From positions 31,653-75,395 of the forward strand of contig CAJUMS010000002.1 in NCBI GenBank assembly GCA_910587465.1: a DNA stretch of 43,743 nt. Reading direction: 5' to 3'. This document shows positions 1 through 8,388 of the stretch, in pieces (the stretch's first letter is position 1; each line of letters starts with the position of its first letter). The notes under the pieces are model-generated. The model did no database searches and had not been told where the DNA came from. It saw nothing but the letters and a program-made list of their open reading frames with translations. Source of the DNA: an uncultured Oscillospiraceae bacterium. GTDB taxonomy: Bacteria; Bacillota; Clostridia; Oscillospirales; Ruminococcaceae. Made by a program: the position numbers and the translations under genes.

Positions 1-1887
1 GACAAACCGCACGTAGGTCACTGCTACACGACCGTAGCCTGCGACACAATAGCGCGTTTCAAGAGAATGCAGGGCTATGACGTAATGTTCCTGACGGGAA
101 CGGACGAGCACGGTCTGAAAATCGAGCAAAAAGCCAAATCCGCGGGCGTTGCACCAAAGGAATATGTCGACAATATAGTCGAGAAGTTCAAAAAGCTTTG
201 GGAGACTATGGATATCAGCTACACCCGATATGTCCGCACCACAGACGACTATCACATAAAGACAGTTCAGTCGGTGTTCCGCAAGCTCCACGACAATGGC
301 TATATCTACAAGGGACAGTACGAGGGCAAATACTGCACTCCCTGCGAGAGCTTCTGGACGGAGAGCCAGCTGAAGGACGGCAAGTGCCCCGACTGCGGAC
401 GCGAGGTCGTCGACGCTCATGAGGAGGCGTACTTCCTTAAGCTGTCGGAATTCGCGGACAAGGTGGAGAAATTCCTCACCGAAACGGATTATCTCTCACC
501 GAAGAGCCGCGTCAACGAGATGATAAACAACTTTATAAAGCCGGGACTTGAGGATCTTTGCGTTTCGCGTACCTCATTCACATGGGGCGTTCCCGTGGAT
601 TTCGACCCCGGTCACGTCGTATATGTCTGGGTGGACGCGCTGACGAACTATATCAGCGCACTCGGTTACGAAAACGGCAAGTTTGACGACTTCGGCAAGT
701 ACTGGCCCGCCGATATGCATATGACCGCTAAGGAGATAGTGCGCTTCCACTCGATAGTATGGCCCGCTATCCTGATGATGCTTGATCTGCCGCTGCCGAA
801 AAAGCTGTACGGTCACGGCTGGATAAACTTCAATGGACAGAAGATGTCCAAATCCATCGGCAACGTTATCGACCCGTTCGTGCTCGCGCAGCGCTACGGC
901 TCGGACGCGGTGCGCTATCAGATACTGCGCGATATGCCATACGGCTCGGACAGCAACTTTTCAAACGAGATAATGATAAGCCGAATAAATTCCGACCTCG
1001 CGAACGATCTGGGCAACCTTGTTTCCCGTACTGTCGCGATGGCGGACAAATATTTCGGCGGCACGCTCCCGACGGACAGACAACCCGAAACGCTTGACAA
1101 CGAGCTTATCGGTATGGCTGAGGCGCTGCGTGAAACGGTCACGCAGCTTATAGAAGATGCACAGCTCGCAAAGGCGCTGGAGGAGATATTCAAGGTAGTT
1201 TCCCGCGCTAACAAATATATCGACGAGACCGAGCCGTGGGTACTCGGAAAGAGCGAGGAGAAAAAGGCGCGTCTGGCAAGCGTTCTGTATAACCTGCTAG
1301 AGTCCATACGCATCTGCTCGGGACTTCTGGCAGCGTTTATGCCGCGCACGATGCCCGTAATATGGGAGCAAATAGGCGCTGACGAGAGTCTTACTGCATA
1401 TGATACTCTGGGAGAGTTCGGAAAGCTGCCCGAAAATGTCACCGTGCACAAGGGCGGCGTTCTGTTCCCGAGAATTGACGTTGACAAGGAGATCGAAGAA
1501 CTGAACGCGTTGATAAAGCCCGCAAAGACTATCCGCGAGGACGAAGACTTGGACAAGGCGAATATTATCAATATAGATCAATTTGCCGAAATCAAGCTCC
1601 GCAGCGGCGAGATAACCGCCTGTGAGAAAATACCCAAGGCGAAAAAGCTGCTCAAGCTCACCGTCGACGACGGCAGAAACGGCAGACAGATAGTTTCCGG
1701 TATCGCGAAGTGGTATAAGCCCGAAGACTTGATCGGCAAAAAAATAGTGTTCGTGGCTAATCTGTCGCCCGCAAAGCTCTGCGGAGAACTGTCGGAGGGC
1801 ATGATACTCGCGTGCGACGCGGGCGAGGACGACGTTCGTGTGCTGTTCCTCGATAAAGATGTACCCAACGGCTCAACGATCAGATAA
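1..1887 (+). CDS. metG: Methionine-tRNA ligase, 5'-truncated by window edge
   Basis: Cytosolic enzyme that charges tRNA-Met. The reading frame is open from base 1, so about 15-20 N-terminal residues lie outside the window. Visible in the 628 residues present: the class I HIGH-type motif HVGH at residues 4-7, a zinc knuckle with CTPC (about 112-115) and CPDC (about 129-132), and KMSKS at about 281-285. The last ~105 residues form the OB-fold tRNA-binding domain appended to many bacterial MetRS (it includes GEITACEKIPKAKKLLKL). The first internal ATG is at 67 but is not the true start because the HVGH motif lies upstream. It heads a plus-strand run of genes with short gaps. Confidence 0.97.
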   Translation, partial: DKPHVGHCYTTVACDTIARFKRMQGYDVMFLTGTDEHGLKIEQKAKSAGVAPKEYVDNIVEKFKKLWETMDISYTRYVRTTDDYHIKTVQSVFRKLHDNGYIYKGQYEGKYCTPCESFWTESQLKDGKCPDCGREVVDAHEEAYFLKLSEFADKVEKFLTETDYLSPKSRVNEMINNFIKPGLEDLCVSRTSFTWGVPVDFDPGHVVYVWVDALTNYISALGYENGKFDDFGKYWPADMHMTAKEIVRFHSIVWPAILMMLDLPLPKKLYGHGWINFNGQKMSKSIGNVIDPFVLAQRYGSDAVRYQILRDMPYGSDSNFSNEIMISRINSDLANDLGNLVSRTVAMADKYFGGTLPTDRQPETLDNELIGMAEALRETVTQLIEDAQLAKALEEIFKVVSRANKYIDETEPWVLGKSEEKKARLASVLYNLLESIRICSGLLAAFMPRTMPVIWEQIGADESLTAYDTLGEFGKLPENVTVHKGGVLFPRIDVDKEIEELNALIKPAKTIREDEDLDKANIINIDQFAEIKLRSGEITACEKIPKAKKLLKLTVDDGRNGRQIVSGIAKWYKPEDLIGKKIVFVANLSPAKLCGELSEGMILACDAGEDDVRVLFLDKDVPNGSTIR

Positions 1888-1903
1888 GAAAGGACTGACA
1901 AGT

Positions 1904-2326
1904 ATGGCAAAGCCTATCCCCGGACAGGTGTGGACGGACAAGAAACGGACGTTTTTGGGGCTTCCCTGGTCGTTTACGCGTTATATATTAACCGAAAAGA
2001 AGCTTATAACCCGCAAAGGGTTTCTTAACATCACCGAGGACGAAGTGGAGCTGTACCGCGTTCTTGACAAAAGTCTTCGTCTGCCTTTGGGGCAGAGAAT
2101 GTTCGGCTGCGGCACTGTGATAATCAACTGCAAGGATGTTGACACTCCCGTAAAGGAGATAAAGTCGATAAAGCGTCCGAGGGATTTTTCGGAGATTCTC
2201 GAGAAGTATGTTGACGCCCAGCGCGACAGATATAGTACGCGCGGCAGAGATATCGTAGGATTTCAGCCGCACGACCACGACGACGGGCTATGTAATGACG
2301 ATCACGATAATATGATAATAAGATAG
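1904..2326 (+). CDS. Small PH-like (bPH) domain protein
   Basis: A 140-aa protein. The fold suggestion comes from the central stretch (about residues 8-95): TRYILTEKKLITRKGFLNIT, then a VELYRV..SLRLPLGQRMFGCGTV pattern, as in bacterial PH-like domains of the YdbS/DUF304 kind, where this part forms a beta barrel. No membrane segment is visible. The C-terminus is rich in Asp and His (PHDHDDGLCNDDHDN), which could bind metal, but that is inference. The start at 1904 is chosen over upstream in-frame codons because AAGAAAGGA precedes it and it begins 17 nt after metG. Role unknown. Confidence 0.7.
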   Translation: MAKPIPGQVWTDKKRTFLGLPWSFTRYILTEKKLITRKGFLNITEDEVELYRVLDKSLRLPLGQRMFGCGTVIINCKDVDTPVKEIKSIKRPRDFSEILEKYVDAQRDRYSTRGRDIVGFQPHDHDDGLCNDDHDNMIIR

Positions 2327-2373
2327 TTCATTTGCGGTTTTTGCAATTTACCCATGGAAGGGGGAAATGAAGT

Positions 2374-3021
2374 ATGGATATTTCAAGAATAGCGGACATT
2401 GGTTCCGTCAATCAAACCACGCTGACCAAAACGTCAACACAGCGCACCGAAACGAAAACCAGTACGCTTGCCACCGAGCATACCGACAGCTTTGTGAAAT
2501 CCGAGGCTGCCTTTACGCCCGCGTATACCAAGAAGTCGGCGCAGAAACAGACCGCCGACAATAATCTAACACATAAAGAAAACACCGAGGATATGGTAGC
2601 AAAGGTAGACGAGCAGGGCGCGCCCGCAACTCTCGAGGAGCGTATGACAAAAGGCGTAAGCCACATTATCCGCGCGATGTTCGTAAAACAAGGCGAGGTG
2701 CTTTCGGGTAACGTACCGAGCGTAGGCGCTAAGATGTACGCCGAGGAGCTGCTCGCTCAATTACGGCAGTTATACGGCAATTCCGCCGCCGAGGAAAACA
2801 CCGCGGAATACTGGCAGCCCGACGAGACCGCCGCGCGTCTGCTGATGTTCTTTGACTGCGTAAGCATTGAAGGCGAGGACAAGGCGGGAATGCTTGAACG
2901 CTCATTCCTGTCGGCGTTCGGCGACACCGAAAAGCTGTTCGGCGGGCGCGGACGTCTGCCGTTGGAAAGCTACGAGACCAAGCAGCTCGTTCTCGAAGCG
3001 TATTTTAACGGAGCGGCATAA
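2374..3021 (+). CDS. Hypothetical protein, 215 aa
   Basis: Not recognised. The first ~75 residues are rich in Thr, Ser, Lys and Gln and look disordered. The remaining ~140 residues look helical and soluble, for example EERMTKGVSHIIRAMFVKQG and a C-terminal LESYETKQLVLEAYFNGAA. No signal peptide, membrane span or catalytic motif is apparent. GGAAGGGGGAAATGAAGT precedes the ATG at 2374. The stop TAA (3019-3021) is followed at once by the tatD ATG at 3022, which points to translational coupling with tatD. The base and codon style match the neighbours, so this is probably a lineage gene rather than an import. Confidence 0.75.
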   Translation: MDISRIADIGSVNQTTLTKTSTQRTETKTSTLATEHTDSFVKSEAAFTPAYTKKSAQKQTADNNLTHKENTEDMVAKVDEQGAPATLEERMTKGVSHIIRAMFVKQGEVLSGNVPSVGAKMYAEELLAQLRQLYGNSAAEENTAEYWQPDETAARLLMFFDCVSIEGEDKAGMLERSFLSAFGDTEKLFGGRGRLPLESYETKQLVLEAYFNGAA

Positions 3022-3801
3022 ATGGGCAGTATATTCGACACACATGCGCATTACATGAAAGAGGACTTCGGCGAGGATCTGGACAAAATTCTCGCCGAAT
3101 TGCCGAGCAAAAATGTCGGACGCGTTCTCGCTATCGGCTGCGATCTTCCGTCAAGCATGGAGGAAATCGTGCTTGCGGAGCGTTACGATTATATTTACGC
3201 GGCGGCGGGAATTCACCCCGAACACGCCGCCGATCTTCCCGATAATTGGGAAAGCGAACTGGAAAAGCTGCTAGCGCATAAAATGGTAGTCGCTTTAGGG
3301 GAGATTGGGCTTGACTACCACTATCCGGATCCGCCTAAGGATATTCAACGCGAGGTCTTTGTACGGCAGCTTGAGATCGCCAAGCGGCTCGATATGCCCG
3401 TAATTATCCACTCGCGCGACGCGTCGGCGGATACTATGGAGATACTGAAAGAATATAAGCCGCGCGGAGTACTCCACTGCTTTTCGGGCAGCGCCGAGAC
3501 CGCCCGCGATGTCGTTAAGCTCGGAATGTATATTGGCTTTACGGGAGTGCTGACGTTCAAGAATTCAAAGAAAGCGTGGGATGTCTGCGAGGAAACCCCG
3601 ATCGACAGGTTGCTGCTCGAGACGGACTGCCCGTATATGGCACCCGTTCCTCACAGAGGAGAGCGCTCGGATAGCTCGATGATAGCGTTCACCGCCGCGA
3701 AAATGGCTGAGATAAAGGGCGTTTCCACCGAAGAAATGATAGATGTCGCAAGACAAAACGGGGAAAGGTTGTTTTTCGGAACGGAGGATGCCGATGAATA
3801 A
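3022..3801 (+). CDS. tatD: TatD family metal-dependent hydrolase
   Basis: A 259-aa TIM-barrel amidohydrolase-superfamily protein, the usual TatD length. Metal-binding pattern: DTHAHY near the N-terminus (His8, His10), LGEIGLDYHY with the conserved Glu at about 93, IHSRDA and LHCFSGS with further His ligands, and ETDCPYMAP carrying the late Asp. Family members act as 3'-5' exonucleases on DNA or as D-aminoacyl-tRNA-linked hydrolases, so the precise substrate is open. Synteny close to metG is very common in Bacillota and supports the assignment. Its 3' end overlaps the next gene's start. Confidence 0.93.
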   Translation: MGSIFDTHAHYMKEDFGEDLDKILAELPSKNVGRVLAIGCDLPSSMEEIVLAERYDYIYAAAGIHPEHAADLPDNWESELEKLLAHKMVVALGEIGLDYHYPDPPKDIQREVFVRQLEIAKRLDMPVIIHSRDASADTMEILKEYKPRGVLHCFSGSAETARDVVKLGMYIGFTGVLTFKNSKKAWDVCEETPIDRLLLETDCPYMAPVPHRGERSDSSMIAFTAAKMAEIKGVSTEEMIDVARQNGERLFFGTEDADE

Positions 3802-4719
3802 ATTTGACGAGATTTATGCAAAAGCGCGCGTTTTTATTTACCGCAACGCGCGTCCTTTGGAGCTTGCGCGCTGGCGTTATCATTTTGAGAACGGGAACCG
3901 CGGGGACGTTCTGACGGCGCTTGCAGCGTATCAGAACTCGGACGGCGGCTTCGGTCACGGTCTCGAGGCGGACAACTTCAATCCGAATTCCAACCCCATG
4001 CATACATGGAACGCTTGCGAGATACTGCGGGAAATCGGCTTTGAGGACGGCTCTCACCCGATTATCGGGGGGATTCTTCGCTACCTTGACAGCGGTGCGG
4101 ATTTCTCGGAAAAGCATAACCAGTGGCTCAATACCGTAAAATCAAACGACGATTACCCTCATGCGGTATGGTGGGCTACTCCGAAAACCGAGAAGAAGAC
4201 TTCAGCTACAATCCGACCGCCCATCTCGCGGGATTTATCCTGAAATTTGCGGATAAGGACAGCGGACTGTATAAAAAAGCAGTGGAGATAGCAAAACAAG
4301 CATACGAATGGTTTGTTTCCAAAACGCCTGTTGGCGACGATTATATCGCTCACGGTCTTATGAGATTATACGAATATCTCTCGGAAACGGGCTTGGAGCT
4401 TGTGGATATGCGCACGTTCGCGGAAAAGCTGCAAGAGGAGATCAACAACGACATCTGCCGCGATACCGAAAGGTGGAAAACCGAGTACGTCTGCCGCCCA
4501 TCAATGTTTATCAACAACAATGAAAGTATGTTCTTCGAGAACAACAAAGAGCTTGTCCAAAAAGAATGTGAGCTGCTTGCCAAGGCGCAGCTCAAAGACG
4601 GCTCGTATACCGTGCCGTGGGCGTGGTATAACGATTACGCGGAATATACTTTATCGGCGAACTGGTGGAAGTCCGTATTACTGATAACATATATGAGATT
4701 TCTTAAAGAATTCGGATAA
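3794..4719 (+). pseudogene. Prenyltransferase/squalene-cyclase-like protein, frameshifted
   Basis: Two overlapping frames make one protein. Frame one runs from ATG 3794 (GGAGG at 3783-3787, spacing 6) to a stop at 4243. Frame two carries the rest, ending at 4719. The first part has the repeat-like QNSDGGFGHGLEADNFNPNS and a DDYPHAVWW segment. The second begins sensibly at EEDFSYNPTAHLAGFIL and ends with QLKDGSYTVPWAWYNDY. The break falls at about 4185-4200 around ACCGAGAAGAAGAC, where one missing G would restore the reading. The QxxDGxF/QxxDGSY repeats resemble alpha-toroid terpenoid-cyclase or prenyltransferase-like proteins. It may be a real pseudogene or an assembly error; no slippery heptamer is visible. 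Confidence 0.8.
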
Positions 4720-4731
4720 AAGGAGCGGCGA

Positions 4732-5181
4732 ATGATAACATATGAAAAGGCAGCCCCCGAACACATAGGTGATTTTATCAAACTGCGTATCGAACTGCTT
4801 TGCGGAATTTACAATAAACCCGAATCGGAGTTTGCGGGAGAGTTCACGCGGCTTTCCGAGGAATTTTTTAAAAGCGGCGACCAGACCACCGTGCTTGCGT
4901 TCGACGGCGAAAGGGCTGTGGGCTGCGCGACTATCTGTTACATCACGCTTATGCCTACCTTTGATCACCCGATAGGAAAACGCGCTCACATTATGAACGT
5001 ATACACCAACGCGGATTATCGTCGTCGGGGTATCGCGCGGCAGATGGTGACGATGCTGCTCAACAATGCAAAGGAGTGCGGAGTAAGTTACGTTTCTCTT
5101 GACGCGACCGAAAACGGCAGACCGCTTTATGCGTCGCTGGGGTTTGCTCCCAATGACGAAAATATGGGTTTGAATTTATAA
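4732..5181 (+). CDS. GNAT family N-acetyltransferase
   Basis: A 149-aa protein of typical single-domain GNAT size. The acetyl-CoA pyrophosphate-binding motif A is visible as NVYTNADYRRRGIARQMV (about residues 88-105), the R/Q-x-x-G-x-G/A pattern. It is followed by the beta-strand YVSLDATENGRPLYASLGFA typical of motif B. The substrate cannot be inferred. AAAAGGAG lies 7 nt upstream of ATG 4732. It follows the frameshifted gene by 12 nt and precedes the CBS-domain gene by 18 nt, so it probably belongs to the same transcript. Confidence 0.9.
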   Translation: MITYEKAAPEHIGDFIKLRIELLCGIYNKPESEFAGEFTRLSEEFFKSGDQTTVLAFDGERAVGCATICYITLMPTFDHPIGKRAHIMNVYTNADYRRRGIARQMVTMLLNNAKECGVSYVSLDATENGRPLYASLGFAPNDENMGLNL

Positions 5182-5199
5182 TTTATTAACGGAGGTTTT

Positions 5200-6165
5200 A
5201 TGGATACTGACGGCAGTCGAAGTATTAACGAAAAACAGGAAAACGATCATAACGACCACAAGGTCGGAAAGGTGCTTTTAGCGCCGCTGATCTGGCTTAA
5301 CAAGGGACTTATGGCGCTGTTGAAATCGGTGCTCGGCGCAAATTACGCAGACGTTACGGAGGACGAGGTGCGCGACCTTGTGGACGCGCTAGCCAGTGAC
5401 GACGACGAGGACGGCATAGAAGAGAACTCGGCGCAGATGATAAACAACATCTTTGAGTTCGATAACCGCACCGCCGCCGACGTTATGACCCACCGCACGA
5501 ATATAGTGGGTGTTGACGTAAATTCGATAACGCTGGACGATCTTATCTATCTGGCGCTTGATCTGGGATTTTCGAGAATACCCGCATACGAGGAGAGCAT
5601 TGACAGGATCGTCGGCATAATCATTGTCAAGGACTTGTTATGCCTTATCGGAAAGACCGATCTGTCCGATTTTAGGATCGGCGACTTCCTGCGCGACGTA
5701 AGCTATGTTCCCGAGTCCTGCTCCTGCCCCGACGTTTTCAAAACGCTCACCGAGATGAAGTCGGGAATGGCGGTGGTCGTCGACGAATACGGCGGAACGG
5801 CGGGCATAGTCACGCTCGAAGACCTTATTGAGGCGGTCATGGGCAATATCCAGGACGAATACGACGACGAAAAGCAGCTTATCACAAAGATCGGCGAGGA
5901 CACCTACGACGCCGCTGGCGAGGCAGACCCCGAGGAGGTGTTCGGACTATTTGGCATTGATCTGCCCGAGGATCACGAATATGAGACGATATCGGGCTTT
6001 GTCACCGACAAGCTCGGATATATCCCCGAGGGCACGGACCTAGTGCCGCCCACCGTGGAATACGAGGGCGTAATGCTCGCCGTTTTACAGGTCGAGGACA
6101 GAAATATACTGAAAATACGGGCGGCAAAGCTGCCCGAGCCGACAGAGGATGAGGAAGACCAATGA
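5200..6165 (+). CDS. CorC/HlyC-like CBS-pair protein without the DUF21 domain
   Basis: A 321-aa protein. After an acidic/polar N-terminus and one short hydrophobic stretch (about residues 27-45, LLAPLIWLNKGLMALLKSVL) comes a CBS pair (about 90-215, including RTAADVMTHRTNIVGVD and GMAVVVDEYGGTAGIVTLEDLIEAVMG). It ends in a CorC_HlyC transporter-associated domain (about 230-310). Most Bacillota paralogues carry a four-TM DUF21 cation-transport domain in front. Here only its last amphipathic segment seems to remain, so the protein has the domain content of CorC. Role: probably a regulator or partner in Mg/Co efflux. The start has GGAGG four bases upstream. It overlaps nth by 4 bp. Confidence 0.88.
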   Translation: MDTDGSRSINEKQENDHNDHKVGKVLLAPLIWLNKGLMALLKSVLGANYADVTEDEVRDLVDALASDDDEDGIEENSAQMINNIFEFDNRTAADVMTHRTNIVGVDVNSITLDDLIYLALDLGFSRIPAYEESIDRIVGIIIVKDLLCLIGKTDLSDFRIGDFLRDVSYVPESCSCPDVFKTLTEMKSGMAVVVDEYGGTAGIVTLEDLIEAVMGNIQDEYDDEKQLITKIGEDTYDAAGEADPEEVFGLFGIDLPEDHEYETISGFVTDKLGYIPEGTDLVPPTVEYEGVMLAVLQVEDRNILKIRAAKLPEPTEDEEDQ

Positions 6166-6803
6166 CGAAAAAACAAAAGGCAGCTCAAATTATCGAGCTG
6201 CTTAAGCAGGAATATCCCGAGGTGAAATGCGCACTGCTGTATACCAAGCCGCACGAGCTGCTTATCGCGACAAGGCTCTCCGCACAGTGTACCGACAAAC
6301 GCGTAAATCTTGTGACCCCCGCGCTGTTTGAGCGTTTTCCTAGCGTTGACGCGTTCGCGAAGGCGGAGGTCTCCGAGGTAGAGGGGTACATAAAATCCTG
6401 CGGCCTATACCACACCAAGGCACAGGATATCGTGGAGATGTGCCGAATGCTGAATGACGTACACGGCGGCACCGTACCCGATAGTATAGAAGAGCTTGTC
6501 AAGCTCCCGGGTGTCGGAAGAAAGACAGCCAACCTTATAGTCGGCGACTTGTACGGCAAGCCCGCAATGGTCTGCGATACGCACGTTATACGGCTCACGA
6601 ACAGGCTCGGCTTGTCGCAGGGCAAGGACGCGGCACAGGTGGAAAAGCAGCTCCGCGCGATAGTCCCGCCTGATGAGGGACTGTATTTCTGTCACCGCCT
6701 CGTATGGCACGGCAGAGGAGTATGCGCCGCAAGAGCGCCGAAATGTGCGGAATGTACGCTGTCTGAAATTTGTGCGGAATACGGCAAAAATAAACCAAAA
6801 TAA
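6162..6803 (+). CDS. nth: Endonuclease III (DNA glycosylase/AP lyase)
   Basis: A 213-aa base-excision repair enzyme that removes oxidised pyrimidines and cuts the abasic site. Features: QCTDKRVN after the first helices, the helix-hairpin-helix LPGVGRKTANLIVGD (about residues 112-126) holding the catalytic Lys, the downstream catalytic Asp in VCDTHVIRLTNRLGL, and a C-terminal 4Fe-4S cysteine set C-x6-C-x2-C-x5-C (CAARAPKCAECTLSEIC). All key residues are present and the length is normal. The start overlaps the CBS gene (ATGA), which indicates translational coupling. A hairpin follows at once. Confidence 0.97.
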   Translation: MTKKQKAAQIIELLKQEYPEVKCALLYTKPHELLIATRLSAQCTDKRVNLVTPALFERFPSVDAFAKAEVSEVEGYIKSCGLYHTKAQDIVEMCRMLNDVHGGTVPDSIEELVKLPGVGRKTANLIVGDLYGKPAMVCDTHVIRLTNRLGLSQGKDAAQVEKQLRAIVPPDEGLYFCHRLVWHGRGVCAARAPKCAECTLSEICAEYGKNKPK

Positions 6804-6811
6804 CGCAAATA

Positions 6812-6849
6812 ATCCCCGAAAGACGACCGCGCTAATGTCTTTCGGGGAT
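6812..6849. terminator. Bidirectional hairpin terminator between nth and dut
   Basis: A perfect 13-bp stem, ATCCCCGAAAGAC (6812-6824) with GTCTTTCGGGGAT (6837-6849), and a 12-nt loop. The minus-strand exit is T-rich (TTTTGGTTTATTTTT beyond the stem), so it should stop dut transcripts well. It also ends the nth operon from the other side. Confidence 0.85.
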
Positions 6850-6857
6850 ATTCGTTA

Positions 6858-7349
6858 TTATTTCGTAGTACTTCCGAAACCGCCGTTGCGGACGCCGGCC
6901 GTGTCGTCGTCCTCGGTGATGCCGTACTCGGTAAATATGCCTTGCATAAATCCTGTTCCCGCCGCAACAGTGACCGTCTTGCCCTCCTTGCTGTCATTGG
7001 TAAGCTTTGCAAAGATATGCCCCTCGTTGTCGGAGAAGTAGTAGTCGCTGTCGATTATCCCGACGGTATTGTCGAGCTGCAAACGGAACTTGAAGCCCAA
7101 TCCGCTGCGTGGATAAAGCGACAATAGCCACCCCTCGGATATCTTAACACGTATACCCGTCGGCACTTTTACGGTCTCGCCCGCCTTGAGCTCAATATCG
7201 AACGGCGCAAAAAAATCATACCCCGCCGATCCCGAAGTAGCACGTTTCGGCAGTGCGATACTCTCATAAACACGCTCCGCGTCCACCCTCGAATATCCTT
7301 GACGCCACTGTTCAATTGACACCTTTTCAAATTTAGCAATACGTTTCAT
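6858..7349 (-). CDS. dut: dUTP diphosphatase, trimeric type
   Basis: A 163-aa enzyme that hydrolyses dUTP to dUMP and PPi, keeping uracil out of DNA and supplying thymidylate precursor. The five trimeric dUTPase motifs are visible in order: GSAGYDF (motif 1, catalytic Asp in motif 3 region), PRSGLG (2), NTVGIIDSDYY (3), GTGFMQGIF (4) and the glycine-rich C-terminal arm RNGGFGSTTK (5). The start at 7349 is chosen because AGGAGG stands 5 nt upstream; a longer in-frame version (to 7367) would include this ribosome site. It is a chromosomal gene just outside the integrated element. Confidence 0.93.
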   Translation of the reverse strand: MKRIAKFEKVSIEQWRQGYSRVDAERVYESIALPKRATSGSAGYDFFAPFDIELKAGETVKVPTGIRVKISEGWLLSLYPRSGLGFKFRLQLDNTVGIIDSDYYFSDNEGHIFAKLTNDSKEGKTVTVAAGTGFMQGIFTEYGITEDDDTAGVRNGGFGSTTK

Positions 7350-7513
7350 TTTTCCTCCTGACCACATTATACGAGAGGAGCGCGGCGCGATTTTTCGGAA
7401 ATTTTGACCGCAAAGCGGGCAAAATCAAATTGCCATCATGGCAATTCGCGAAAAATTGCGCTAGCAAAGAGCATCCGTCACGCGTCCGTCGGACGCGCGG
7501 CGAGACCTTTGCG
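7350..7513. other. Intergenic region with two small hairpins
   Basis: No credible gene. It contains AATTGCCA-tca-TGGCAATT (7427-7445) and a CGCGTCC/GGACGCG stem near 7480-7497. A 95-codon minus-strand frame spanning 7333-7620 crosses both a terminator and the attachment site and is not credible. Confidence 0.6.
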
Positions 7514-7557
7514 CCATACAAAAATCCCCTTGCTTTTGCAAGGGGATTTTTGTATGG
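7514..7557. terminator. Long hairpin, original terminator of the tRNA-Ala gene
   Basis: A perfect 19-bp stem: CCATACAAAAATCCCCTTG (7514-7532), a 6-nt loop, and its exact complement at 7539-7557. The last three stem bases are the CCA triplet of the left attachment core. In an element-free chromosome this hairpin would follow the tRNA-Ala directly and end its transcript. It is now cut off from the tRNA by the insertion. Confidence 0.8.
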
Positions 7558-7571
7558 TGGAGATAAGGGGA
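7555..7571. repeat. attL core, copy of tRNA-Ala 3' end
   Basis: TGGTGGAGATAAGGGGA is identical over 17 bp to 21982-21998. It is the reverse complement of the last 17 nt of tRNA-Ala(CGC), TCCCCTTATCTCCACCA, including discriminator A and CCA. It marks the left end of the integrated element. Confidence 0.93.
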
Positions 7572-7798
7572 GTTGATTGAGCTGTTTAACCCTCTTTGCC
7601 CACCAATCAAAAACAGTCATAAACCCTTGCTGTTATGCGGTTTGCATTTATTTTCATTTGCGTTAAGACCAATGAAATTATCATAAATTTTGACTTTTTC
7701 GGGGATAAATCGGGGATTTTTAATCACCGATATTCCGTTTTAAATCTTCGTTTATATGCAAGTCTCAAAAGTTTCTTCAAATAAACGCCGCGTTTCCC
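7572..7798. other. Non-coding left end of the element
   Basis: Apart from the TCGGGGAT boxes this AT-rich stretch shows no gene. It is likely the left integrase-binding arm and the 3' region of mazF. Confidence 0.5.
7699..7717. repeat. Left pair of TCGGGGAT boxes (candidate integrase arm sites)
   Basis: TCGGGGAT occurs at 7699-7706 and 7710-7717, eleven bases apart, in the context TTTGACTTTT. The same pair with the same spacing and upstream TTTGACTT stands at 21921-21939. Two boxes one helical turn apart inside both element ends fit arm-type binding sites of a tyrosine integrase. Function is inferred. Confidence 0.6.
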
Positions 7799-8128
7799 TT
7801 ATACTATCTCAACTTCCGCAAAGACCGTATCAATAACACGTCGTAAAAAATTGGTCGGCACGGTTTCTATATAAGTGTGCTGCCTAGCGTTCAAGTCAAG
7901 CGTTCTGACGTGTTCACACAATACCACTCCAGTTGTTGTAAGATCATCGGGTAGCGGAATGTGCAAAGGGAAATTGTTGCGCGTGTTCGTTATCGGACAG
8001 ACAATAGCAAGTTGGGCATGGGAGATAAAATCATCATTGCTGATCACAAGAGCGGGTCTATATCCTGCTTGTTCGTGTCCTTGTTGCGGATTGAAATTAA
8101 CCTTGACAATATCACCCTGTTTTACCAT
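7799..8128 (-). CDS. mazF: MazF/PemK family mRNA-interferase toxin
   Basis: A 109-aa protein. KQGDIVKVNFNPQQGHEQAG followed by RPALVISND is the signature PemK/MazF opening (GDI...F.P..G.EQ.G.RP.LV). VCPITN and VVLCEHVRTLD are the next conserved strands. The family cuts single-stranded RNA at short sequences. It is paired with the AbrB-type antitoxin gene upstream, whose stop overlaps this start by 7 bp, a normal type II toxin-antitoxin arrangement. At the element's left end it probably helps keep the element in the population. The catalytic Arg (RP) and Thr/Ser-type positions look intact. Confidence 0.94.
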   Translation of the reverse strand: MVKQGDIVKVNFNPQQGHEQAGYRPALVISNDDFISHAQLAIVCPITNTRNNFPLHIPLPDDLTTTGVVLCEHVRTLDLNARQHTYIETVPTNFLRRVIDTVFAEVEIV

Positions 8129-8370
8129 ACCTCTTTACCCGCCTGTTCTCCCCAGTCAACCTCTTGGGGCTTGTATTCTCCGTCATAACCCGCAAACAGT
8201 TCCTTTATCGTTTTGCGAGCGGCGGTCGGTGCAGCCTTTTTGATTATCAGCATATCACTTTCTGCTCTTATGTCGATCTCGTCATTTGCTGCAAGTTTTA
8301 CAGCATCCAACAGATACTTGGGGATCCTTATTCCTTGGCTGTTTCCCCATTTTTGAATTGATGTTGTCAT
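8122..8370 (-). CDS. mazE: MazE/AbrB-type antitoxin
   Basis: An 82-aa antitoxin. The N-terminal swapped-hairpin DNA-binding domain is clear (TTSIQKWGNSQGIRIPKYLL, then ANDEIDIRAESDMLIIKKA). The C-terminal ~35 residues (AARKTIKELFAGYDGEYKPQ) should wrap the toxin. The ATG at 8370 is chosen because GGAAGGAG lies upstream and the protein then starts exactly at the family start; the longer frame reads through the promoter. It presumably represses its own promoter through the GTATA/TATAC operator. Confidence 0.93.
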   Translation of the reverse strand: MTTSIQKWGNSQGIRIPKYLLDAVKLAANDEIDIRAESDMLIIKKAAPTAARKTIKELFAGYDGEYKPQEVDWGEQAGKEVW

Positions 8371-8388
8371 ATATATCACGCTCCTTCC

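Noticed and set aside
4166..4205. Programmed ribosomal frameshift in the prenyltransferase-like gene
   Set aside because: No X-XXY-YYZ slippery heptamer or downstream stem is visible; a simple indel explains it.
4123..4719. Second half of the prenyltransferase-like gene as an independent gene
   Set aside because: No ribosome site at its first ATG, and the protein clearly continues from the preceding frame.
7333..7620. 95-codon minus-strand frame over the left element border
   Set aside because: It crosses the 19-bp hairpin and the attachment core, has no ribosome site and unnatural composition.
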